Shown: positions 25,662 to 34,434 of the stretch, piece by piece
How the letters are laid out: each line of letters begins with the position of its first letter
Numbering within the stretch: the first letter of the stretch is position 1
Assembly: GCA_034423195.1 (NCBI GenBank)
Contig: DAOUIZ010000034.1
Location: 67,634 to 131,633, forward strand
Origin: CATOSK01 sp034423195
GTDB taxonomy: Bacteria; Chloroflexota; Dehalococcoidia; Lucifugimonadales; UBA3495
Length of the DNA stretch: 64,000 bases
Direction of reading: 5' to 3'
Position numbers and translations under genes: made by a program
The notes under the pieces: generated by a model
What the model was told of the DNA's origin: nothing
The model's input: the letters and a program-made list of their open reading frames with translations, nothing else
Database searches by the model: none

Positions 25662-26726
25662 ATGGATTTTGGTATTTTTCTTGATTTTTCGGCCCGCGGC
25701 GGGCAGAACCAGAGCGATGCGTTTCAGGAAGCGTTCGAGCTGGTGGATCTGGCGGAAGAGACGGGCCTGGATACGGTGTGGCTGGGGGAGACGCACTTCA
25801 ATTCCAACCGGCCGATTTCGGCGCCGATAGTGGTGGCGAGCTCCATCGCGACGCGGACGGAGCGGCTGCGGGTGGGGATGGCGGTGCAGGTGCTGCCGCT
25901 GATTAATCCGGTGCGGATCGCCGAGGAAGCGGCGACGGTGGACCAGATCAGCCGGGGACGGTTCGAGTTCGGGGTGGGACGCAGCGGTAACGAGCGGGCC
26001 TACGCCGCGATGGGCATTCCCTACCTGGAGAGCAGAGAGCGGTTCCAGGAAGCGCTGGACATCATACTGGAGGCGTGGAAAGGTGAGCCGTTTTCCTACG
26101 AGGGGAAGTACAACCACATAACCGAGGCCAATGTATCCCCGATGCCGTTCCAGAAGCCGCATCCCAAGGTAAGGCTGGCTTCGACGACGGAGGACAGCTT
26201 TTCCCGGGTGGGCCGGCTGGGGTTCCCCATCTTCCTGTCGATGCGGGGGATGGACGTGAACGACCTGGAGCGGAACCTGGTGGACTACCGGGAGTCGTGG
26301 AACGAACACGGGCACGAGGGGTCGGCGGGAGACATTTCGGTGCGAGTGCCGATGTACCTGGCGCCCAACGAGGAGGATGCCGTCGAGGAACCGCGGGAAA
26401 CGATTGAAGCGTTCTTCACCAGGATGCGGGCACGGTACGAGCAGGGCAGGGATGATGAGGGGACCGGAGCGGTCGGCCCGGAGCGGGCGGCGGCGTTGAA
26501 GGCGCGGGCCGAGCGGCTGGCCAACATGACCTACGAGGAGATCCTGGATACGAAGGTCATCTGCGGAACCCCGGAGGGGGTGGCTGACAAGTTGAGCCAG
26601 TACCAGAAAACGCTGGGCATCACCGGGTTCACGGCGGAACTCAATCCGGGCGGGCTGTTGCCTCCTGAGGCGGTGAAGCGGAGCCTGCGGCTTTTGACCC
26701 AAGAGGTTATGCCGGCGTTCAAGTAA
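25662..26726 (+). CDS. LLM class flavin-dependent oxidoreductase
   Basis: 354 residues. It begins MDFGIFLDFSARGG and has TVWLGETHFNSNRP, RLRVGMAVQVLPLINPVRIAEE and GRFEFGVGRSGNERAYAAMGI, the luciferase alpha-like layout. An acidic region of about residues 220-260 interrupts the barrel, as in two-component monooxygenases. Its specific substrate is unknown. GAGGG lies four bases before ATG. It is followed by the split ThDP decarboxylase genes. Confidence 0.9.
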   Translation: MDFGIFLDFSARGGQNQSDAFQEAFELVDLAEETGLDTVWLGETHFNSNRPISAPIVVASSIATRTERLRVGMAVQVLPLINPVRIAEEAATVDQISRGRFEFGVGRSGNERAYAAMGIPYLESRERFQEALDIILEAWKGEPFSYEGKYNHITEANVSPMPFQKPHPKVRLASTTEDSFSRVGRLGFPIFLSMRGMDVNDLERNLVDYRESWNEHGHEGSAGDISVRVPMYLAPNEEDAVEEPRETIEAFFTRMRARYEQGRDDEGTGAVGPERAAALKARAERLANMTYEEILDTKVICGTPEGVADKLSQYQKTLGITGFTAELNPGGLLPPEAVKRSLRLLTQEVMPAFK

Positions 26727-26797
26727 CCACTACTAATCACCACGGAGTTTGGGCCCATCCGGCCGGGGCCCAGCGGGATGAGCAAGGAGGACGGCAA

Positions 26798-27319
26798 ATG
26801 ACGACACATCAACAGGCGGCGATCCTGAGCCCGGAATCGATGGTGGAGGAGTTCAAGAAGAACGGGGTCACTCATATCGTGACGATTCCGGACAGCGAGA
26901 CGAACTATCTCTACGAGCTGATGATGGAACAACCCTGGCTGGAGGTCATCCCGTCGGCGCGGGAAGGGGAGACTTTCGCCATCGCGCTGGGGCTGATCAT
27001 CGGCGGGAAGAAGCCGGTGTGCCTGATACAGAACACCGGGATGCTGGAATCGGGGGACTCAATCCGTGGGATGGCCCTGGACTCGGGGTTCCCGATGGTG
27101 TTCGTGGTGGGCTACCGGGGATGGACCCGGCATGGGGAGATCAGCGACTCGGTGGCGCGGTACACGGAGCCGTTCCTGAACGCGATGAGGATCAACTACT
27201 ACCTGCTGGAGGCCGACAGCGACAGCTCGCGGATTTCAATGGCCTTTGAGGAGGCGCAGAAGACGCAGCGGCCGGTGTGCGTACTGGTCGGGGACGAGTA
27301 CCACGGGTTCAACCGATAA
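26798..27319 (+). CDS. Thiamine-diphosphate decarboxylase, Pyr-domain subunit (ComD-like)
   Basis: 173 residues, equal to the N-terminal ThDP-binding (pyrimidine) domain alone, as in sulfopyruvate decarboxylase alpha subunits. The catalytic Glu is in AREGETFAIALGL near residues 51-54, which activates the ThDP aminopyrimidine. VTHIVTIPDSETN and QNTGMLES(G)D are further typical runs. It should pair with the PP-domain subunit encoded at 27620. The strong Shine-Dalgarno AAGGAGG seven bases upstream fixes the start. Substrate is probably a 2-oxo acid such as a sulfo- or phosphonopyruvate analogue, but that is inference. Confidence 0.88.
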   Translation: MTTHQQAAILSPESMVEEFKKNGVTHIVTIPDSETNYLYELMMEQPWLEVIPSAREGETFAIALGLIIGGKKPVCLIQNTGMLESGDSIRGMALDSGFPMVFVVGYRGWTRHGEISDSVARYTEPFLNAMRINYYLLEADSDSSRISMAFEEAQKTQRPVCVLVGDEYHGFNR

Positions 27320-27385
27320 GGATTTGGAAGCTATCTGAGAACTTAGAGTCCCGAGGCCCAAACGCGCGGCGATAGGTACGGCGGG

Positions 27386-27480
27386 GGTCTGGATTCCCTT
27401 TTGCGACTCTGCTGCTGCCGCAAGGTAACTTATCTCAACGCCAGCGGCTGTCGCGCGGAGTCCCCAGCAGGAATGACGGG
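27386..27480. repeat. Dispersed 95-base repeat, copy 2
   Basis: Begins GGTCTGGATTCCC and ends GGAATGACGGG. It lies in the 300-base gap (27320-27619) that separates the two decarboxylase subunit genes; no gene is seen in that gap. The ends are the same palindromic core found alone at 42495-42527. Confidence 0.85.
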
Positions 27481-27619
27481 ATAATGGGTGTGGGAATGGA
27501 GGAGCTCGGCGTGGCAATGGCTGGCTACTCTCACTGGTTTTGAGATAGTCACTTAACGATTCCCCGGGACGGCCAGTGAAGGGCTGTCCCCCTGTCAACC
27601 AAAATAAACGGAGCAGACG

Positions 27620-28210
27620 ATGATTGAAGCAACGGAAGTGTTTCGCGTTTTCAAGGAACACCGCAATGGCGCCATAGTCATCCCCACAGGAACGTCGGGG
27701 AGGAACTGGGCGGACTTCAGCGACAACGAGAAGCGGGACCTGAACATCGGCGGCGCGATGGGCCAAGCTACGTCGGCGGCGCTGGGCTTGGCGCTGGGGA
27801 TACCCGACGAGAAGGTGGTGCTCTTTGACTCGGAAGGGGCCCTGACGATGAACATGGGCATCCTGGCGACGATTGCGGGGAAAAAGCCGGACAACTTCGT
27901 CCACATCCTGATGGACAACGAGTGCTACGCCACCACGGGCGGGCAGCCGGTCCCCAACGCGCAGGAGATAAACTACGCGGGAATGGCGAAGGAGGCGGGC
28001 TACCGGGCGGCGTACAACTACGACAACCTGGAAGACTTCGCCACCAACATCGGCGAGATAATGCAGGAAACCGGGCCGGTGTTCGTGTCCCTGAAGATCG
28101 TGCCGAAGGTGGAGAACGAGCCCATCGGAATGAGGGAGCGGCGGCCGCAGCGGAGCCGGGGCCAGACCATAGCGGACCTCCATGCCGAGCTGGGGATTAC
28201 GATAGCGTAG
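27620..28210 (+). CDS. Thiamine-diphosphate decarboxylase, PP-domain subunit (ComE-like)
   Basis: 196 residues, equal to the C-terminal ThDP-binding (pyrophosphate) domain. The Mg/diphosphate motif is DSEGALTMNMG (near 73) with DNECYATTGGQ about 25 residues later, replacing the usual GDG...N. TSGRNWADFSDNEKRDLNIGGAMG, shortened here, is the typical opening. It should form the active site together with the 26798-27319 product. GGAG six bases before ATG. The 300-base gap with a repeat between the two subunit genes is unusual for a heteromeric enzyme. Confidence 0.88.
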   Translation: MIEATEVFRVFKEHRNGAIVIPTGTSGRNWADFSDNEKRDLNIGGAMGQATSAALGLALGIPDEKVVLFDSEGALTMNMGILATIAGKKPDNFVHILMDNECYATTGGQPVPNAQEINYAGMAKEAGYRAAYNYDNLEDFATNIGEIMQETGPVFVSLKIVPKVENEPIGMRERRPQRSRGQTIADLHAELGITIA

Positions 28211-28269
28211 TTCCTCCTTGCGAGCTGCTTTCCAATGACCGTCCGGTAACCGTCCGGGCAGGAGGGATT

Positions 28270-29058
28270 ATGAAACTGGCACGTTTCAGCGTTGAGGGCT
28301 GGGAGAGCTACGGGCTGGTCGAAGACGACCGGGTCCGGGTAATCCAGGGAGATATTTTCGGGGAGCACCGGGTTACCGGGGCGTCCTACCCGCTGTCCGG
28401 CGTGAAACTGCTGCCGCCGTCACGTCCGACCTGCTACTGGGCCATTGGGCTGAACTACGCGGCGCACGTTGCCCACCAGGAACAGGCGCTGGACGCGGAA
28501 CGGATCCGGCAGGACTCGCAGTCGTTCCGGCCGTGGAACAAGGGGGCAAACTGCATCATCGGCCCGGGGGACAAGATCGTCCTGCCGCGGGACTCGGACT
28601 ACGTTCATTACGAGGGGGAGCTGCTGATCGTCATCGGGAAGCCGGCCCGGCGGGTGAGCGTCGCGGACGCTCCCAACTTCATCATGGGGTACTCGGTGGC
28701 GAACGACGTGAGCAGCGAGGGGTCGTGGCACAACGATTCGTCCAACTGGCGGAAGAAGTGCTCGGACACCTTCGGTCCGATAGGGCCGTGGATCGAGACG
28801 GAAGTGGGAGACCCGCACAAGCTGGATATCATCACGCGAATGAACGGCGTGGAGCAGGACCGGGGCAGCACGGACGGGATGACCTACAACTGCTTCGAGA
28901 TCGTCAGCGGAATCAGCGAGTACATCACCCTATGGCCGGGGGACATACTCCTGACGGGAGCGCCGGGGGCGGTGGACCAACTGAACCCCGGGGACGTGGT
29001 TGATATTGAGATCCCGGGGATCGGGGTCTTGAGCAATCCGGTGGTGGGGGAAGACTAG
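28270..29058 (+). CDS. Fumarylacetoacetate hydrolase family protein
   Basis: 262 residues. The metal-binding triad is visible as Glu in HYEGELLIVIGK, a further Glu in the same strand pair and Asp in VANDVSSEG. Members hydrolyse C-C bonds of acylpyruvates or catalyse isomerisation and decarboxylation of meta-cleavage products. ATG at 28270 follows GGAGGG by four bases. The open frame continues upstream to 27922 within the previous gene, but that part is a frame shadow. Position between decarboxylase, CMD and amidohydrolase genes supports a ring-fission pathway. Confidence 0.92.
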   Translation: MKLARFSVEGWESYGLVEDDRVRVIQGDIFGEHRVTGASYPLSGVKLLPPSRPTCYWAIGLNYAAHVAHQEQALDAERIRQDSQSFRPWNKGANCIIGPGDKIVLPRDSDYVHYEGELLIVIGKPARRVSVADAPNFIMGYSVANDVSSEGSWHNDSSNWRKKCSDTFGPIGPWIETEVGDPHKLDIITRMNGVEQDRGSTDGMTYNCFEIVSGISEYITLWPGDILLTGAPGAVDQLNPGDVVDIEIPGIGVLSNPVVGED

Positions 29059-29134
29059 CGAACAGTGGACCGCTGCGGGAGTTGCCAGCGGTCCGGCCAC
29101 GGGAGCGAGGAAAAGGCGAAGTAAGGAGAGAGTC

Positions 29135-29689
29135 ATGGCGCGGGTACCAGAAGTTACGCGGGAAGGTTTGCCGGAGGGGCTGCAGGAGGCGTTTGACGCC
29201 GTAGTGGAAGCCAACAATGGGCGGGTCAGCGGCCCCACGTCGATCACGGTGAACAGTCCGGAGATGGCGCGGCGCCGGGGGCATTTGACCAGCTACCTGC
29301 GCTATGAGAACGACATTCCGCAGAATATCCTGGAGCTGGCGATATGCACGGCGGCGCGGGCGATGGACTGCGCCTACGTCTGGAATGCCCACGCTCCAGC
29401 GGCACGGCGGGCGGGAGTCAGCGACGCGGTGATCGACGCGCTGCGGGAACGGCGGCCGATGCCGGAGATGAGCGCGGCGGAAGCGGCCATCGTCAAGTAC
29501 GGGCAGGAATTCTACGCCAATCACAAGGTGAGCGAGGGGACTTTCCAGGAGGCGTTGGACCTGTTCGGCACGCAGCAACTGGTGGAACTGACGGCGCTGA
29601 TGGGGCACTACGCCCAGACGTCGTTCATATTGAACGCTTTTGAGGTGGCGCTGCCGGAGGGAACGACGGAGCCGGTGCTGCCGGTCTGA
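29135..29689 (+). CDS. Carboxymuconolactone decarboxylase family protein
   Basis: 184 residues, single CMD domain of the peroxidase-related branch that has Y-x-W-N-A-H instead of the AhpD CXXC: AICTAARAMDCAYVWNAHAP near 70-89. A similar 184-residue protein is encoded at 49287-49841, with the same layout and the same ending PLLPV/PVLPV. Exact chemistry is unknown. AAGGAG before the ATG. It follows the FAH gene closely and precedes a hairpin at 29721-29751. Confidence 0.88.
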   Translation: MARVPEVTREGLPEGLQEAFDAVVEANNGRVSGPTSITVNSPEMARRRGHLTSYLRYENDIPQNILELAICTAARAMDCAYVWNAHAPAARRAGVSDAVIDALRERRPMPEMSAAEAAIVKYGQEFYANHKVSEGTFQEALDLFGTQQLVELTALMGHYAQTSFILNAFEVALPEGTTEPVLPV

Positions 29690-29720
29690 GCATAGAAGAC
29701 CCAATAGGACCGATCCCATT

Positions 29721-29751
29721 TCGCGGCGGGGGTGTAGGAATCCCGCCGCGA
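29721..29751 (+). terminator. Strong hairpin after the CMD gene
   Basis: TCGCGGCGGG (29721-29730) pairs with CCCGCCGCGA (29742-29751) around an 11-base loop and is followed by TTCTTGTG. It would end or attenuate transcription before the amidohydrolase gene at 29777. Confidence 0.65.
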
Positions 29752-29776
29752 TTCTTGTGTAAAACCGGGGGTATCC

Positions 29777-30775
29777 ATGCGCACGATTGATATACATGCC
29801 CACCTGATGCCGCAGTGTTTCTGGCAGGCCGTGGCGAAGGGCGGGGACTGGTACGGAATGACCTTCGAGCCGGAACCGGGGAACGGGGTGACGGTGAGCA
29901 ACGGAAAGCGGGACGCGGTGACCAACCCGATGCTGCGGTCAACGCCGGAAGAACGGATCGCGGACATGGACCGACAGGGGGTGGACGTTCACCTGGTATC
30001 GGTGGCGACGCCGATGTTCGGGTACCACCTTCCGGCAGAGGAGGGGCTGCGGCTGGCGCAGGACGTGAATGCCGAGATTGCGGGGATGACGCAACAGTGG
30101 CCGGGACGGTTCCTGGGGCTGGCGACGCTGCCGGTACAAGACGTGGCGGCGTCGGTGAAAGAACTGGAGCGGGCGGTATCCGACCTGGGGTTCAAGGGTG
30201 CGGAGCTGGATACGGTGGTGAACGGGAAGACCTGGGACGATCCCGAGTTTCTGCCGTTGTTCAAGGCGGCGGAAGAGATGGGAGCGGTACTGTTCTACCA
30301 CCCGCAGCCGAACAACAACATTGTCATGGAACGGTACCCGAAGTTTGCCATGGGGAACAGCTTTGGGGTGCCGCTGGAGGATACGCTGGTAGTGGCGGCG
30401 CTAATCTTCGGGGGGATTCTGGAAAAGTGTCCCGACCTGAAGGTCTGCATCGCCCACGGCGGGGGGCCGGCCTGCTTCGGGATGGGGCGGCTGGAACGGG
30501 GATGGCAGGTGAGGCCGGAGGCGCGGGAGAACATTGCCCGGCCCCCCAACAGCTACCAGAGCAGCATCTACTATGACTGCATCACGATGAGCGAGCGGGC
30601 GCTGCGTTTCCTGATCGACTCGGTGGGAATCGAGCGGGTGGTCCTGGGGAGCGACTGGCCCTACGTAACGTGGGACCCATCCCCGGTGGAGTGGGTGAAG
30701 GGGTTGGAGAGCCTGTCGGATGCCGAGAAGGAACGGATCCTGAGCAAGAACCTGGAGGAGATGCTGGGGATCTGA
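29777..30775 (+). CDS. Amidohydrolase family 2 protein (ACMSD-like decarboxylase)
   Basis: 332 residues. Metal ligands are seen in DIHAHLMP (His7, His9), a middle FYHPQ histidine (about 174) and GSDWPY near the C terminus. This pattern fits 2-amino-3-carboxymuconate-6-semialdehyde decarboxylase and related non-oxidative decarboxylases of aromatic acids. It is the last plus-strand gene of the catabolic cluster and ends nine bases from the stop of the convergent molybdenum hydroxylase gene. Confidence 0.92.
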   Translation: MRTIDIHAHLMPQCFWQAVAKGGDWYGMTFEPEPGNGVTVSNGKRDAVTNPMLRSTPEERIADMDRQGVDVHLVSVATPMFGYHLPAEEGLRLAQDVNAEIAGMTQQWPGRFLGLATLPVQDVAASVKELERAVSDLGFKGAELDTVVNGKTWDDPEFLPLFKAAEEMGAVLFYHPQPNNNIVMERYPKFAMGNSFGVPLEDTLVVAALIFGGILEKCPDLKVCIAHGGGPACFGMGRLERGWQVRPEARENIARPPNSYQSSIYYDCITMSERALRFLIDSVGIERVVLGSDWPYVTWDPSPVEWVKGLESLSDAEKERILSKNLEEMLGI

Positions 30776-30783
30776 GGGCCCCG

Positions 30784-33036
30784 CTATCCGTTCGAGGCGT
30801 TGTCCCTTTCCCTGAGGGCTTTGAGGACTTTTTCGGCGGTGATGGGCAGGTCGGTGATCCTCACTCCGACGGCGTCGTAAACGGCGTTGGAAATGGCGCC
30901 GGCGACGGGGGTGTTGCTGCTTTCACCGATGCCCTTGCTCTGGAAGGGAGCGGGACCGGTTCCGGGCTCCAGAAGGACGGTGACCAGCTCCGGGATGTCC
31001 TGGATGGTGGGGAGCTTGTAGTCGCCGAGGCTAAGGGTGGAGACCCGGCCATCCTCGTGGACCATTTCTTCCATCAAAGCGTAACCCAATCCCTGGACAA
31101 CGCCGCCCTCGATCTGTCCCTGGTGGGCCAGGGGATTGAGGACGGTGCCGACATCATGGACGGTGACGAAGCGGTGGACTGTCACCTGGCCGGTCTCGGT
31201 GTCAACTTCCACCTCGGCGGCCTGGGCGCAGTAGGCGGTCTCCTCGGCCGGGGGCGATGTGTAGTCATAGGAGCCGGACACGGGCCGGCCGGTGGCGTTG
31301 TGGGCGCGGGAGGCCACCTCGGACAGGCCGATGTAGGCATCCGTTCCGTCGGGGCCCTGGAATTTTCCCTGGCGGAGGGCCAGAGAGTCGGCGGAGCATC
31401 CGAGGTATTCCCCGGCCAGGGCGCCGAGACGGTCGCGGAGGTCTTCGGCGGCGCCGAGGGCGGCCTGGCCGGCGGTGTAGGTGACGCGGGTGCCGCCGGG
31501 GCCGGACTCGAAGTCGACGGCGTCGGTGTTTCCGACGTTGAGGGCAACCTGCCCGACATCCACCTGGAGGGTTTCTGCGACGATCTGGCGCATGACGGTG
31601 TGAGCGCCGGTGCCGGTGTCGAAGAGGGACATCATCAGATTGACGCTGCCATCCGCATCCATGGAAACGGTGGCGGAGGACTGGCCCGATCCCTGGGGCT
31701 GGTCGCCCATGGAGAGGCCGCGGCCTACGTTTGGGCCGGTGGCCGGTGTACTCCAATCGACCCCGGCAGCGGCGCGGTCGAGAACTTCCGCGGCGCGGAT
31801 GTTGTGCCAGCTCTCACCGACCGGGTCTATGTCCCCGGGCTGGAGGACGTTAATGCGGCGGAAGTCGTAGGGGTCCATTCCAAGTTCTCGGGCCATCATG
31901 TCCATGTGGGACTCGACGGCGAAGGCGACCTGGGGCTTGGCCGGGGCACGCATGTGCCCGCAGGGGATGTTGTTGGTGTAGACCATGTAGCTGTCAATCT
32001 GGACGTGAGGGATGCGGTAGGGGCCGCCGCTGTGGTCGGCGCCGCGCAGGTGGACGCGGGGCTTGAATGCTCCGAAGGCGCCGCTGTTGAAGACGACGCG
32101 GGCCTGCCTGGCGACGAGGGTGCCGTCCCGCTTGAGGCCGGAGCGGAGAGTGATGACGCCGGGGTGTCGGGGGTTGCCGGCCATCAGCTCCTGGATGTAG
32201 TCCATGACCATCCTGACGGGGCGGCGGGAGTGGAGGGCGAGGTAGTAGCAGAGCGGCACATCCATGAAGGAGCCCTTGCCGCCGAAGTCGCCGCCGATGC
32301 TGCATGGGTTGATGAGAATCTGCTCCCGGGAGAGGCCCCAAACGGCGGCAAGCTGGTCGCGGAGCATGAAGGGGCCCTTGTTGTTGGCCCAAATCTGGAC
32401 GCGGTTGTCATCGTCAATGTGGACGACGCAGGCGTGGGGCTCGATGTATCCCTGGTGGGCAAGCTGGGTGGTGAAGGTGTGCTCGAAGACGAGGTCGGCT
32501 TCCTCAAACCCCTGCTGGATGTCGCCCTTGGACCAGGAGTTGTGAGCGAAGACGTTGTTGACGCCGGAGGGGGGCTGGGGTAGTCCTGAGTAGGACTCCA
32601 TTGCTTCATGGAGGACGGGGGCACCGGACTGCATGGCGTCCTCGGGGTCGAAGACAGGGGGAAGCTCCTCGTATTGGACGTCGATGAGGAGGAGGGCCTC
32701 GTCGGCAATCTCGGGAGTGTCGGCGGCGACGGCGGCGACCTTGTCCCCGACGAACAGGACCTTGTCGCGGGCGAGGACGGGGTGGTCGCGGAGGAGGCGT
32801 CCGACGCGGCGGTCGGGGAGGTCCGCTCCGGTGACAACGGCGTGGACGCCGGGGAGGGCGCGAGCGGCGGCGGTGTCGATGCTGACGATGCGGGCGTGGG
32901 GGTAGGGGCTGCGGAGGATCTTGCCCCAGAGCATTCCGGGGGGCTGCACGTCGGCGGTGTAGACCGCGCTGCCCGAGACCTTGGCGGGACCTTCCGCGCG
33001 GGTGACCGATTGTCCAATTACCGAGTAGGCCGTCAT
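30784..33036 (-). CDS. Molybdenum hydroxylase large subunit (xanthine dehydrogenase family)
   Basis: 750 residues, aldehyde oxidase/xanthine dehydrogenase a/b hammerhead domain (about 1-125) followed by the molybdopterin-binding domains. Family blocks are PYPHARIVSID, FVGDKVAAVAADT, NNIPCGHMRAPAKPQVAFA, and the catalytic-Glu motif KGIGESSNTP near the C terminus. It would hydroxylate an aromatic heterocycle or aldehyde with water-derived oxygen. No FeS small subunit or FAD subunit gene is adjacent, so partners must lie elsewhere. ATG at 33036 is preferred because GGAG lies six bases before it. Confidence 0.92.
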   Translation of the reverse strand: MTAYSVIGQSVTRAEGPAKVSGSAVYTADVQPPGMLWGKILRSPYPHARIVSIDTAAARALPGVHAVVTGADLPDRRVGRLLRDHPVLARDKVLFVGDKVAAVAADTPEIADEALLLIDVQYEELPPVFDPEDAMQSGAPVLHEAMESYSGLPQPPSGVNNVFAHNSWSKGDIQQGFEEADLVFEHTFTTQLAHQGYIEPHACVVHIDDDNRVQIWANNKGPFMLRDQLAAVWGLSREQILINPCSIGGDFGGKGSFMDVPLCYYLALHSRRPVRMVMDYIQELMAGNPRHPGVITLRSGLKRDGTLVARQARVVFNSGAFGAFKPRVHLRGADHSGGPYRIPHVQIDSYMVYTNNIPCGHMRAPAKPQVAFAVESHMDMMARELGMDPYDFRRINVLQPGDIDPVGESWHNIRAAEVLDRAAAGVDWSTPATGPNVGRGLSMGDQPQGSGQSSATVSMDADGSVNLMMSLFDTGTGAHTVMRQIVAETLQVDVGQVALNVGNTDAVDFESGPGGTRVTYTAGQAALGAAEDLRDRLGALAGEYLGCSADSLALRQGKFQGPDGTDAYIGLSEVASRAHNATGRPVSGSYDYTSPPAEETAYCAQAAEVEVDTETGQVTVHRFVTVHDVGTVLNPLAHQGQIEGGVVQGLGYALMEEMVHEDGRVSTLSLGDYKLPTIQDIPELVTVLLEPGTGPAPFQSKGIGESSNTPVAGAISNAVYDAVGVRITDLPITAEKVLKALRERDNASNG

Positions 33037-33069
33037 CACTGGCTCCATTGGAAGGGAGTGACCGGGAGT

Positions 33070-33089
33070 TTCGGGCAAGTATACCCGAA
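33070..33089 (-). promoter_or_regulatory. Inverted repeat over the -10 of the Mo-hydroxylase gene
   Basis: TTCGGG (33070-33075) and CCCGAA (33084-33089) are perfect inverted arms around CAAGTATA, whose minus strand supplies TATACT (33078-33083) as a -10 element about 40 bases before the start. It looks like an operator. The -35 is weak, which would fit regulated expression. Confidence 0.5.
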
Positions 33090-33209
33090 GGCGGGCGAGG
33101 CAGGGCAGGGGGGAGGAAGGCTAACGGTTTATCAAGGCATAGATTCAAGGCAGACGATGGGGCCGTTCCGGCTTGATGGGACTGCCCGGCTGGACCGGTG
33201 CCGGCGGCG

Positions 33210-33447
33210 GAAAAAAATGTGCCGCATTTTGCTACATTTTGCTGCATTTACGAGGGGCGGGCGGGGCAACGCCGGGGGAGAAGGCTGTCCGAACCGCGTC
33301 CATATATCCGTCCATGTGTCCATAGTAGAGAGGCGGCAGCGGGGTTGGCAAGGGGAAGGTGTCAGCAGGCGGGGCAGCGCCAGGGGGCGGGGGAGATCCG
33401 GGTATTGGCACCAACATTGTGGTGCTTTTGACCGGCATGGTGGTGTC
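33210..33447. repeat. Non-coding dispersed repeat B, copy 1
   Basis: Three conserved blocks are shared with 41528-41800: an A-run followed by GCATTTTGCTACATTTTG (33210-33249), GGCAGCGGGGTTGGCAAGG and following bases (33322-33365), and TTGGCACCAACAT..GGCATGGTGGTGTC (33405-33447). The sequence between the blocks differs. It lies in the 571-base gap 33037-33607 between divergent genes. No credible open frame is present there. Confidence 0.75.
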
Positions 33448-33607
33448 CTCGGGGGAGTACGCTGGGGGATGCATCCCCCAGACCCCAGGGATGGGGCGGG
33501 TGATACCAGGGGGATGAAGTTTCACTTGTCAACAGCGGGGGTTGCGGGCATACTTGCCATGCTGCGGCAACGGAGCAGCAATAAGGTGACAGAAAGAGGA
33601 GCCGAGC

Positions 33608-34354
33608 ATGGATACCGGGCTGGCGGGCAAGACGGTGCTGATAACGGGGGCAACGCGCAACCACGGTCGGGCGAGCGCCGTGATGTTTGCACAGGAGGGG
33701 GCGAACCTGCTGTTGTGCACCCGGCAGAGCATGGACCGGCTGGAGGAGACGGCGCGAATGGCGTCGGAGTACGGGGTGCGGGCGGTGAGCCAGCTTTGCG
33801 ATGTCACCGATGAGGGGCAGGTCGACGCGCTGGTGAAGAGGGGAGAGGACGAGTTCGGGTCGATAGACGTGCTGGTGAACAACGCCGGGTGGCGGGCACG
33901 GGGGAGCCTGCTGAGCATAAGCACCGAGTTGTGGGAAGAGGCCATCGCGGTGAACCTCCACGCGCCTTTCCTGATGTCGAAAGCGGTGCTGCCGGGCATG
34001 AAGGAGCGCTGGTGGGGGAGGATAATCAACTACTCGGGGATTGCCCCGTTCCGGGGGGCGTCGGGTCAGGGAACCCTGAAGCTGGCGAACGAGGGGTTGA
34101 CGCGGGCCATTGCGACGGAATACGGGAAGTACAACATCACGGCCAACTGCATCGGCCCGGGGAGCATCGCGGTGGAGCGGACCCCGGGACAGGAGTCGGG
34201 GGGAGAGTCGGACTCGGCGATGGCGGACAATCCGGTCCCGAGGCAGGGGACGGTGGAGGAATGCTCGGCGATGGTGGTTTACCTGGCCAGCGAGCAGGGG
34301 AGGTACATTACGGGGCAGACTTACCTGGTCAACGGCGGGGCGCATTTCCTGTAA
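33608..34354 (+). CDS. SDR-fold protein with altered catalytic residues (1)
   Basis: 248 residues with the SDR frame: ITGATRNHGRAS (12-23) as cofactor loop, NNAG (91-94), NITANCIGPGSI near 176-187 and YITGQTYLVNGG at the end. At the active site the Lys is kept (Lys158) but the Tyr four residues before it is Gln154. Without the Tyr acid/base a normal alcohol oxidation is doubtful. It precedes a second, even more altered SDR and an aldolase/SDR fusion, all in one direction. Strong AGAGGAG before ATG. Confidence 0.88.
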   Translation: MDTGLAGKTVLITGATRNHGRASAVMFAQEGANLLLCTRQSMDRLEETARMASEYGVRAVSQLCDVTDEGQVDALVKRGEDEFGSIDVLVNNAGWRARGSLLSISTELWEEAIAVNLHAPFLMSKAVLPGMKERWWGRIINYSGIAPFRGASGQGTLKLANEGLTRAIATEYGKYNITANCIGPGSIAVERTPGQESGGESDSAMADNPVPRQGTVEECSAMVVYLASEQGRYITGQTYLVNGGAHFL

Positions 34355-34434
34355 CGAAAAAGGGAATCTCGGGGGAAGCAGGCAGGGGAGCGGGCAGCCG
34401 ACCAGCATTTCGGGAACCGAAAGGGAGCGGAAAC

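Noticed and set aside
27922..28269. N-terminal extension of the FAH gene
   Set aside because: It overlaps the ThDP PP-domain gene in another frame, and GGAGGG-ATG at 28270 is a better start.
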